Positions 1-5,816 of a DNA stretch of 5,816 nucleotides are shown here, in pieces. Origin of the DNA: Anaerolineaceae bacterium (lineage in GTDB: Bacteria; Chloroflexota; Anaerolineae; Anaerolineales; Anaerolineaceae); NCBI GenBank assembly GCA_003532515.1, contig DOEX01000202.1, positions 1-5,816 of the forward strand, in the 5' to 3' direction. The position numbers and the translations under genes are program-made. The notes beneath the pieces were generated by a model. The model saw nothing but the letters and a program-made list of their open reading frames with translations. It did not search any database and was not told where the DNA came from. The first letter of the stretch is position 1; each line of letters opens with the position of its first letter.

Positions 1-1
1 T

Positions 2-1954
2 GAAACCCAACGGCTTGCCGGTCAGTCTGATGAAGAACGCTCAGCCAATCTGACACCCTATCGGGTAATTGCGGACCATGTGCGCGCAGCCGCTTTCCTG
101 ATTGCAGATGGCGTTATTCCAGGCAATGTTGGTCGAAATTATGTCTGCCGAATGATCATCCGCCGGGCAGCTCGTTTTGCCCGAAAAATCAACTTGAGCG
201 AGCCCTTCATGGCAAAGGTGGCTGCCAAGGTAATTGAAAACTATCACCTGGCTTATCCTGAATTGAGTGCCAACCAGGCATTGATCGAGGATACTCTCAC
301 GGCTGAGGAGAAACGCTTTGCCGAAACACTTGACAGCGGTTTTGCCCAATTGCAAACGTACATCGATGAGCTGAAGATCGCGAACGAGACCATCCTGGAC
401 GGTAAACGGGCATTCGACCTCTATGCAACCCTGGGTTTTCCAATGGAAATCACGCGTGATATATTGGCTGAATCGAATTTGAATGTGGATGAAAACGGAT
501 TCTTTGAAGCCATGGAAGACCATCGCCTGGCTTCCGGTAAAGGCTCTGCCTTTGCTGAAATGAACGGAAAAAATACCGAGTTTTATGCTCAACTTTTGAG
601 CGAACTGCAAATGCAAGGCAAGTTGCCGGCTGAAGGTGTACGCTACGATCCTTATACTTCTTTCACCTCAACAGCCAGGCTGGTCGCTATCCTTCAAAAT
701 GGCGAACTGATAGAAACTGCCCAGATCGGAGACGAGGTTGAACTGGTGGTTACCGACAGTCCACTCTATCTTGAATCCGGTGGGCAAATTGGTGACCGGG
801 GCAAGGTGGTATCTTACCCCCTCGTTGCGAGCGAAGCGAAGCAATCTCCGGGCTGGGAGGTCGAAATTGACCGTACTTTCAAGCCAGTGACCGGTCTGAT
901 CTTGCTTGCTGGAAAAGTTAAAGAAGGCTCACCTCGAGTAGATGACACAGCCATGGTCAGCGTAGACATTTCATCGCGTCGTTCGACTATGCGCAACCAC
1001 ACTGGCACGCACCTGCTGCACGCCGCCCTGCGCCATGTGTTGGGTGAGAAAGTGCATCAGTCCGGCTCGGTGGTGGACCCAGAACGGATGCGTTTCGATT
1101 TCAACTACCCCCAGGCAGTATCGAAAACCGATTTGCTGAAGATCGAAGAACGTGTTAACCAATTAATTGCAGATGAATATCCGGTTCGAAAGACCGAGAA
1201 AACACTTGACCAGGCAAAAGCCGAGGGCGCCACTGCGTTATTTGGCGAAAAGTATGGTCAAACCGTCCGAACGATCGAAGTAGCAGACGAACGCGGCAGG
1301 GTTTCTTACGAACTTTGCGGCGGCACGCATGTGGACAATACCGCTGAAATTGGCTCTTTCTATATCCTCTCTGAGTCCTCCGTTGCTGCTGGTGTTCGAC
1401 GAATCGAAGCAGTTACCGGCTTGGGTGCCTACTCTTTTGCCCGGGAGCAAATCACCTACATGAATGAGATTGCCTCCCACCTGCAAAGTAATCCGGCTGG
1501 TGCCCATAGCAAGGTTGAAGCGCTGGAAGCAGAACTCAAACAGACTCATCGTGAGCTCGAACAGGTGCGTATTGAAGTTGCCAACCAGGCCTTCAAGCAA
1601 AAACTGGAGGATGTCAGAGAAATTTCCGGTGTGCCGGTCTTGAGCGCGCTGATCCTTAACGCTGATGTGGATGCGCTGCGTTCACTGGCAGACCAATTCC
1701 GCCAGAAACATCCCAGCGGAGTGGTGGTGCTTGGAACCGTTATCAATGAAAAACCCGCCCTGATCGCGGCGGTCACACCAGACCTGATCAGTCGTGGTCT
1801 GAAAGCCGGAGACCTGATCAAGCGGGTCGCCCAGGTTGTGGGCGGCGGCGGTGGCGGACGCCCGGATATGGCACAGGCAGGTGGCAAAGACCCTGAAAAA
1901 CTGGCCGAAGCGCTTCAGCAAGTGGAAGCCTATATACAGGAAAACCTGAAATAG
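2..1954 (+). CDS. alaS: Alanyl-tRNA synthetase, 5'-truncated by window edge
   Basis: Cytosolic class II synthetase that attaches alanine to tRNA-Ala and hydrolyses mischarged Ser- or Gly-tRNA-Ala. The reading frame is open from base 2, so the first visible ATG (base 80) is internal. About 650 residues are present, against roughly 870-880 for a full protein, so most of the N-terminal catalytic core lies outside. Visible in order (numbered from base 2): the end of the catalytic domain with motif 3 (GRNYVCRMIIRRA, about 41-53); the helical tRNA-recognition domain containing LYATLGFP; the editing domain with GGQIGD, the zinc-binding HTGTH (residues 333-337, bases 998-1012) and CGGTH (439-443, bases 1316-1330); a charged helical, probably coiled-coil linker (about 500-540); and the C-Ala domain with a six-glycine run followed by RPDMAQAGG (bases 1841-1885). 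The editing and zinc ligands are intact. One oddity is a repeat-like in-frame insertion near bases 812-850. The gene ends at TAG, 4 bases before mutS, which suggests co-transcription. Confidence 0.97.
   Translation, partial: ETQRLAGQSDEERSANLTPYRVIADHVRAAAFLIADGVIPGNVGRNYVCRMIIRRAARFARKINLSEPFMAKVAAKVIENYHLAYPELSANQALIEDTLTAEEKRFAETLDSGFAQLQTYIDELKIANETILDGKRAFDLYATLGFPMEITRDILAESNLNVDENGFFEAMEDHRLASGKGSAFAEMNGKNTEFYAQLLSELQMQGKLPAEGVRYDPYTSFTSTARLVAILQNGELIETAQIGDEVELVVTDSPLYLESGGQIGDRGKVVSYPLVASEAKQSPGWEVEIDRTFKPVTGLILLAGKVKEGSPRVDDTAMVSVDISSRRSTMRNHTGTHLLHAALRHVLGEKVHQSGSVVDPERMRFDFNYPQAVSKTDLLKIEERVNQLIADEYPVRKTEKTLDQAKAEGATALFGEKYGQTVRTIEVADERGRVSYELCGGTHVDNTAEIGSFYILSESSVAAGVRRIEAVTGLGAYSFAREQITYMNEIASHLQSNPAGAHSKVEALEAELKQTHRELEQVRIEVANQAFKQKLEDVREISGVPVLSALILNADVDALRSLADQFRQKHPSGVVVLGTVINEKPALIAAVTPDLISRGLKAGDLIKRVAQVVGGGGGGRPDMAQAGGKDPEKLAEALQQVEAYIQENLK
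812..850. repeat. Short interspersed-repeat-like insertion inside alaS
   Basis: The stretch reads in frame as SYPLVASEAKQSP, between GGQIGDRGKVV and the conserved WEVEIDRTFKPVTG. Compared with my recollection of E. coli AlaRS, which has about 10 residues between the GD.G motif and the next conserved block, this protein has about 21. That is roughly 11 extra residues, or 33 bases. The DNA carries two direct GCGAA units (831-840) flanked by TTGC (825-828) and GCAA (841-844). On the minus strand it translates as GDCFASLATRG, a peptide I recognise as typical of a small repeat dispersed in Chloroflexota and some other bacterial genomes. Insertion is inferred. The exact ends are uncertain by several bases, and copy number in this genome cannot be seen here. 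Confidence 0.6.
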
Positions 1955-1958
1955 CCCT

Positions 1959-4532
1959 ATGGACGAAACGATAACGCCCTTACGACAGCAATACCTGGAG
2001 ATCAAAAAAGAATATCCAGATGCCATCGTTTTTTTTCGATTGGGTGATTTTTATGAAACTTTCGACGATGACGCTCGCAAGACTGCCGAAGCGGTGGATA
2101 TTGTGCTCACTTCGCGCCCGGTCGCCAAGGGTGTGCGCGTACCAATGGCAGGCATTCCCTTCCATGCGGTCGATAATTATCTCGGCAGACTGCTTGAAAA
2201 AGGTTATCACGTCGCCATCTGTGAACAGGTGGGCGATCAGCCTGATAAAGGTCTCTTCCCGCGCGAGGTGATCCGGGTGGTGACCCCAGGCACCGTTGTT
2301 GAGCCTAACCTGCTACCCAGCGGCAGAAATAACTACCTGGCGTGTTACTTTATGCAGGATGGAAAAGTCGGACTGGCATTCGTGGATATTTCCACTGGTG
2401 AACTGGCTGCCACCGAACTTTCGGGAAGCAATGTAGACGTGCTTTTACGGGGTGAATTGGAACGTCTGAGCCCCGCTGAGTTGCTGATTTCAGACAGTGC
2501 AGATGAAAAAGAAACCCTTGAATTTAACCTGACACGTATTCCCAACTGGTATTTTGAACCCGGACGAGCTCAGGAACTGATCAAGAGCCAATTTCGGGTG
2601 AGCAACCTGGAAGGGCTGGGGCTCAAACCTTATCCGCTGGCGGTGCGAGCCACGGGCGCTTTACTCAAATTCCTGCAGGATACTCAAAAAGGGTTGCTGG
2701 ACCTCGAGCTCTCTTTCAGCACCTACAGCCTGTCTGATTTCATGGTTTTGGATGCTGAGACCCGCCGCAATCTGGAATTGACTGAGACGCTGAGGGATGG
2801 GAAAACAGAATGGTCACTGCTGGGGATTTTGGACAAAACCCAGACTCCCATGGGCAAACGCCTCTTGCGCAACTGGGTCAACAAGCCCTTGCTGGATATT
2901 GAACGGATCAACCAACGCCTGGATGCGGTGGCATATTTTTATGACCACGGCGTTGAGAGAAAGCAGATCGCCGAATTACTTAAGCAGTTGCATGATCTGG
3001 AACGCCTGGTGACACGCCTGGTGAATGGCTCTGCCCGCCCAAATGACCTGGTGGCACTACGGGAAGATTTGGACACGCTGCCTGGCTTGATCAACCTGCT
3101 GCAGAGTGATCAGCCTGCCTTGATCCCCGTTATGGAAGGTTGGAGAACTTATGAAAGCGAGCTGGATCTGCTGGAAAGGGCAATCAGCGATGAGCCGCCT
3201 GCCACGCTCAACAGCATTGGTCTGATCCGGGAAGGTTTTTCACAGGAACTTGACCAGGTCGTCTCATCCTCCAGGCACGCACGTGAATGGATCAATTCGC
3301 TCGAGTCATCCGAGCGGCAGCGAACTGGTTTGAAGACTTTGAGAGTTGGTTTTAACAAAGTTTTCGGCTATTACATCGAAATATCCCGCGGACTGGCAGA
3401 CAAGGCTCCTGAAGAATACATCCGCAAGCAAACCCTGGTCAACAGCGAACGCTACATTACACCCGAACTGAAGGAATATGAGTCGCTGGTACTCAACGCT
3501 GAGACACAGATCCATGAAATTGAGGTGAAAGTGTTCCACCAGGTGGTTGCGCAACTGGCAAAATCGAGCCAGGCAATACTCGAGACTGCCCGCTGTATTG
3601 CCAGGTTGGATTGCTTGCTTTCGCTGGCTGATGTGGCAGCGCTAAAAAAGTATGTTCGCCCGATTTTGAGGCAAGAGAAGGGTATCAACATCCTGGAGGG
3701 ACGCCACCCGGTAGTCGAGCAGCTTACAAGCCGTTCCCGTTATATCGCGAACGATACTGTCTTTGAAGAGGGCGAGATCATCCGCCTGATCACCGGACCA
3801 AACATGAGCGGGAAGTCCACTTTTTTGCGCCAGGTGGTGTTGATCGTGTTGATGGCACAAATCGGCAGTTTTGTGCCGGCAGATCAGGCAGAAATTGGCT
3901 TGGTCGACCGGGTTTTCACCCGTATTGGCGCCCAGGACGCCATTCATCAGGGGCAATCGACCTTCATGGTCGAGATGCTTGAGACGGCCAATATTCTCAA
4001 TAATGCCACCCCACGCAGCCTGCTGATTTTGGATGAAATCGGGCGCGGTACCAGCACATATGATGGACTTTCAATCGCCTGGGCGATCATTGAGTACCTT
4101 CACAGTCATCCAAAATTAAAGCCTTTTACGCTCTTTGCCACACACTACCATGAACTGACCGAACTAGCCGAGCTTTTCCCGGGAGTGCGCAATTACAATG
4201 TGGCGGTCACAGAGGCGGATGAACAGGTGATCTTTTTGCACAAAATCGTTCCAGGTGGCGCTGACCGGTCTTATGGCATCCACGTTGCCCAGATGGCGGG
4301 GCTGCCTGCACCGGTGATCGCGCGCGCAAATGAGATCTTAAAGCAGCTTGAAGCCAGTTCGGGCACAACCCTACCGGATATCAAAGAGGAAAAAGAGCAG
4401 TTACGCTTGTTCCCGGAGAACAATCCCCTCATGGATGCCTTTAACAAGCTTGATTTAGAGTCACTGACACCTATCCAGGCTTTGAATAAGCTCTATGAAT
4501 GGAAGAAAGCTTTTTTCCCGGAAGATAAATAA
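1959..4532 (+). CDS. mutS: DNA mismatch repair protein MutS
   Basis: Cytosolic ATPase that binds mispaired or looped-out bases after replication and starts mismatch repair with MutL. The 857 residues match the usual MutS1 length (about 850-860). The N-terminal mismatch-binding domain has GDFYE, with F31 and E33 as the base-stacking Phe-x-Glu pair. Connector, lever and clamp domains follow. The ATPase has Walker A GPNMSGKST (613-621, K619), Walker B/signature LLILDEIGRGTST (D692, E693) and FATHYHEL (726-733). Near the C-terminus, QLRLF (814-818) fits the beta-clamp binding consensus, followed by the terminal helical segment ESLTPIQALNKLYEW. The ATG at 1959 is chosen because residues 1-35 match the family start. 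No good Shine-Dalgarno lies at the normal distance: the nearest AGGAAA is about 16-18 bases upstream, inside alaS. Translation is therefore probably coupled to alaS, 4 bases away. A T8 tract sits in codons 24-26. Confidence 0.98.
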   Translation: MDETITPLRQQYLEIKKEYPDAIVFFRLGDFYETFDDDARKTAEAVDIVLTSRPVAKGVRVPMAGIPFHAVDNYLGRLLEKGYHVAICEQVGDQPDKGLFPREVIRVVTPGTVVEPNLLPSGRNNYLACYFMQDGKVGLAFVDISTGELAATELSGSNVDVLLRGELERLSPAELLISDSADEKETLEFNLTRIPNWYFEPGRAQELIKSQFRVSNLEGLGLKPYPLAVRATGALLKFLQDTQKGLLDLELSFSTYSLSDFMVLDAETRRNLELTETLRDGKTEWSLLGILDKTQTPMGKRLLRNWVNKPLLDIERINQRLDAVAYFYDHGVERKQIAELLKQLHDLERLVTRLVNGSARPNDLVALREDLDTLPGLINLLQSDQPALIPVMEGWRTYESELDLLERAISDEPPATLNSIGLIREGFSQELDQVVSSSRHAREWINSLESSERQRTGLKTLRVGFNKVFGYYIEISRGLADKAPEEYIRKQTLVNSERYITPELKEYESLVLNAETQIHEIEVKVFHQVVAQLAKSSQAILETARCIARLDCLLSLADVAALKKYVRPILRQEKGINILEGRHPVVEQLTSRSRYIANDTVFEEGEIIRLITGPNMSGKSTFLRQVVLIVLMAQIGSFVPADQAEIGLVDRVFTRIGAQDAIHQGQSTFMVEMLETANILNNATPRSLLILDEIGRGTSTYDGLSIAWAIIEYLHSHPKLKPFTLFATHYHELTELAELFPGVRNYNVAVTEADEQVIFLHKIVPGGADRSYGIHVAQMAGLPAPVIARANEILKQLEASSGTTLPDIKEEKEQLRLFPENNPLMDAFNKLDLESLTPIQALNKLYEWKKAFFPEDK
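2025..2040. repeat. T8 homopolymer flanked by ATCG/CGAT in mutS
   Basis: Eight consecutive T residues (2029-2036) encode the end of V24 and F25-F26 of MutS, and are bracketed by the inverted tetramers ATCG and CGAT. It is the longest homopolymer I see in the window; other runs in these genes reach about six. The codons could have used TTC, so the tract is not forced by the protein sequence. A one-base slip would frameshift mutS after about 25 codons. Whether it varies is unknown. Confidence 0.7.
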
Positions 4533-4545
4533 CGGACTTTTTAAA

Positions 4546-4601
4546 AATAATTGCAGGGCGTGACAAAGTGCCCGTAGGGTATTGAAAGCGCCGCAATTAT
4601 T
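4546..4601 (-). terminator. Possible intrinsic terminator for the fmt transcript
   Basis: Bases 4546-4554 (AATAATTGC) and 4593-4601 (GCAATTATT) are a perfect 9-bp inverted repeat. The pairing can be extended by GG/CC and CG/CG with two single-base bulges. Read on the minus strand, the hairpin is followed by a short T run (4543-4547), two bases of which lie in the stem, and then A-rich sequence. The 28-base loop, AT-rich outer stem and short T tract make this a weak terminator. It lies about 185-240 bases past the fmt stop. No canonical plus-strand terminator for mutS is visible. Confidence 0.3.
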
Positions 4602-4630
4602 GTCAAATCGAGCGAAGACGCGCTTTCAAT
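4581..4630. repeat. Perfect 11-bp inverted repeat, first internal hairpin
   Basis: ATTGAAAGCGC (4581-4591) pairs perfectly with GCGCTTTCAAT (4620-4630) around a 28-base loop. Its inner edge (4589-4591) overlaps the possible minus-strand terminator stem, so the two foldings compete. Confidence 0.7.
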
Positions 4631-4671
4631 CCATCAACACCGAAATTGAACCTAGGAAAATGAGTGAGCAT

Positions 4672-4732
4672 GGCGGATTGAGGACAATTGAGTAACTCGT
4701 CACACAACAGCCTGATCGTCCTCAATCTCGCC
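4672..4732. repeat. 14-bp inverted repeat with one bulge, second internal hairpin
   Basis: GGCGGATTGAGGAC (4672-4685) pairs with GTCCTCAATC (4718-4727) plus CGCC (4729-4732), leaving T4728 as a single-base bulge. After one mismatch a few more A-T and G-T pairs are possible toward the loop. Bases 4731-4732 could alternatively extend the outer stem. Confidence 0.7.
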
Positions 4733-4784
4733 CTACGGGAACTTTATCTCACCTTACGATGCTGCGTTAAGAGGACAAGAAAAG

Positions 4785-5708
4785 TTAAGCGTCGCTATCC
4801 AACCAATCGGGTTGACCGTTGAGGAAGGCTTTGCCAGGCATGGGCTTTTTTCCTTCAGGTTGGACCGTATCCAAAACCAGCAAACCATCGCCTGTGCCTA
4901 TGGCAGGAAGCCCATTGACAACAAAACGCCCACAGGGATCACATTCAAAAGTCGGGTGAAGGTGAGCTTCGGTAATCTTTAGTCTTTTCCCTTGCCATTG
5001 ATAGACTGCACCCGGCCAGGGTTGGTAAGCATTGATCCGATTGAGCAAGGTCTGCGCTGGAAGGCTGAAATCTAAAAAGCTATCCTCTTTAGTCAGCTTT
5101 GGAGCATAACTCTTGCGGGATTCATCCTGTGGAACTGCTGCCAAAGTGCCTCTCAAGTAGGCGGGCAAAATTTCAATCAGAGTTTTTGCGCCCAGGTGTG
5201 CAAGCTGATCGGAGAGTTCGATTGCATTGGTTCCGGGGCGGATAGGCACCGAACGCTGAGCGAGGATGCCACCCGTATCCATACCCTCGTCCATCAGCAT
5301 GATCGTCACTCCGGACTCTGGATCCCCATTGGCGATAGCTGCCTGAATTGGGGATGCGCCACGCCAGGCCGGCAAAAGCGAGGCATGCACGTTGATGCAG
5401 CCTTTGGCTGGCATCTCCAGGACCGCCTTCGCTAAAATCTGCCCGAAAGCTGCCACAACGATCAGGTCAGGCTTCCATTCAGCCAGTTGGGCAACCGCAG
5501 ATAGTTTGCGCAGTGACTCGGGTTGGAAAATGGGAAGACCCAAGGCTTGGGCAAGCGTTTTCACATCAGAAGGCTGCTCTTTGCGTCCCCGACCAGCCGG
5601 ACGGTCAGGCTGAGTAACCACACCTACAACCTCATAATTACGGTGCAGTTCTTCCAGGGTCGGAAGGGCAAAATCAGGCGAACCCATGAAGACAACACGA
5701 ATAGACAT
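4785..5708 (-). CDS. fmt: Methionyl-tRNA formyltransferase
   Basis: Transfers a formyl group from 10-formyl-tetrahydrofolate to Met-tRNA(fMet) in the cytosol, preparing the initiator tRNA. The 307 residues are close to the E. coli length (about 315). The N-terminal Rossmann-type domain begins IRVVFMGSPDFALPTLEEL. The loop PAGRGRKEQPSDVK (37-50) corresponds to the family's tRNA-contact insertion. The catalytic triad is present as N106 and H108 (INVHASLLPAWRG) and D144 (MDEGMDTG). The C-terminal tRNA-binding domain contains YAPKLTKEDS and INAYQPWPGA; the position usually Arg in IRAFNPWPGA-type sequences is Asn226 here. The protein ends normally after a VQPEGKKPM segment. The ATG at 5708 fits the family start, but no Shine-Dalgarno precedes it and a -10-like box lies 6 bases upstream, so the mRNA may be leaderless. 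It is convergent with mutS. Any partner such as def would lie beyond the right edge. Confidence 0.97.
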   Translation of the reverse strand: MSIRVVFMGSPDFALPTLEELHRNYEVVGVVTQPDRPAGRGRKEQPSDVKTLAQALGLPIFQPESLRKLSAVAQLAEWKPDLIVVAAFGQILAKAVLEMPAKGCINVHASLLPAWRGASPIQAAIANGDPESGVTIMLMDEGMDTGGILAQRSVPIRPGTNAIELSDQLAHLGAKTLIEILPAYLRGTLAAVPQDESRKSYAPKLTKEDSFLDFSLPAQTLLNRINAYQPWPGAVYQWQGKRLKITEAHLHPTFECDPCGRFVVNGLPAIGTGDGLLVLDTVQPEGKKPMPGKAFLNGQPDWLDSDA

Positions 5709-5714
5709 AAAGAA

Positions 5715-5744
5715 ATTTTATCACAGACAGTTTTCTTTATACAA
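5715..5744 (-). promoter_or_regulatory. Putative fmt promoter, leaderless type
   Basis: On the minus strand, TAAAAT (5715-5720, TANNNT pattern) lies 6 bases before the fmt ATG. A -35-like TTGTAT (5739-5744) lies 18 bases further upstream. Transcription from this box would start at or within a base or two of the ATG, in line with the missing Shine-Dalgarno sequence. The -35 match is only moderate and the region is AT-rich, so chance matches are possible. Confidence 0.45.
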
Positions 5745-5788
5745 ATTCTCAACAAATTGAGTATGTTGCAACAAGTAAGAGATTAGGA

Positions 5789-5803
5789 AGTTTGCGAGTT
5801 TGC
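5789..5803. repeat. Two tandem AGTTTGC units at right edge
   Basis: AGTTTGC occurs at 5789-5795 and again at 5797-5803, a period of 8 bases. Upstream of fmt, bases 5745-5816 otherwise show no supportable gene. The pair may be a chance duplication or a short intergenic repeat; nothing further can be said within the window. Confidence 0.3.
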
Positions 5804-5816
5804 AGGATGGTTTATA

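Larger units (their letters stand above)
4560..4752. other. Nested inverted-repeat element (structured RNA or MITE-like) between mutS and fmt
   Basis: This fills most of the 252-base gap between the two convergent genes. An outer imperfect inverted repeat joins 4560-4577 to 4733-4752: GTGA, then AAAGT, then CCCGTAG on the left pair with CTACGGG, ACTTT and TCAC on the right, giving 16 pairs interrupted by one mismatch and one small internal loop. Inside lie two further hairpins, at 4581-4630 and 4672-4732, so the whole can be drawn as a closing stem over a multibranch junction. No ORF of note and no convincing target-site duplication were found. It could be a non-autonomous mobile element with terminal inverted repeats, a structured non-coding RNA, or a 3'-end processing or termination structure. 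The sequence alone does not decide, and I do not recognise a named family. Confidence 0.5.

Noticed and set aside
41..616. Minus-strand open frame of 191 codons
   Set aside because: It lies wholly opposite alaS, whose translation matches AlaRS throughout; the minus-strand product shows no recognisable domain and is a shadow.
1841..1858. Six-glycine run in AlaRS as a possible low-complexity error
   Set aside because: It sits exactly at the glycine-rich loop preceding RPDMAQAGG that is normal in the C-Ala domain, and the frame continues correctly on both sides.
1238..2026. Several minus-strand open frames opposite the alaS 3' end
   Set aside because: They overlap each other in different frames and lie opposite the conserved C-Ala region; proline or serine runs are just the reverse of the glycine codons.
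2020..2271. Plus-strand 83-codon frame inside mutS
   Set aside because: It is out of frame with the conserved MutS N-terminal domain and has no family features.
4581..4630. ATTGAAAG / CTTTCAAT motifs resembling ends of CRISPR repeats
   Set aside because: They occur once as an inverted pair, with no regularly spaced direct repeats or spacers.
5736..5741. TATAAA on the minus strand as an alternative fmt -10 box
   Set aside because: No -35-like sequence was found at 16-18 bases upstream, and no ribosome-binding site exists that would make use of the longer leader.
5721..5816. Minus-strand frame open for 31 codons from the right edge to TGA at 5721-5723, possibly the end of an upstream gene
   Set aside because: The short, AT-rich peptide has no recognisable features, includes the AGTTTGC repeat, and an opening of this length is expected by chance; it cannot be fully excluded because the edge cuts it.

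Overview
This is an ordinary bacterial housekeeping window with about half G+C by eye. It holds three well-preserved core genes: the 3' three-quarters of alaS (alanyl-tRNA synthetase, + strand, cut by the left edge), a complete mutS (DNA mismatch repair, + strand) and a complete fmt (methionyl-tRNA formyltransferase, - strand). The most likely source is a member of the Chloroflexota, perhaps Anaerolineae. That rests on the recalled character of the AlaRS motif-3 region and on a short repeat inside alaS of a type I associate with such genomes. It is an inference from memory and no search was run.

Layout: alaS (2-1954) is followed after only 4 bases by mutS (1959-4532), so the two are probably co-transcribed. 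A 252-base intergenic stretch (4533-4784) separates the convergent mutS and fmt stop codons. It contains an elaborate nested inverted-repeat structure (4560-4752) with two internal hairpins, and a possible minus-strand terminator near 4541-4601. fmt (5708-4785) reads leftwards. Its start has no Shine-Dalgarno sequence but has a TANNNT-type -10 box only 6 bases upstream, which suggests a leaderless mRNA. The last ~75 bases at the right edge show no convincing gene.

Functionally, AlaRS charges and proofreads Ala-tRNA, and Fmt formylates the initiator Met-tRNA, so both serve translation. MutS recognises replication errors. Apart from the tight alaS-mutS spacing, nothing ties them into one pathway.

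No new defence, mobile or biosynthetic system is visible. The points worth a second look are small: a ~39-base repeat-like insertion carried in frame inside the AlaRS editing domain, a T8 tract near the start of mutS, the structured element between mutS and fmt, and the leaderless-looking fmt start.
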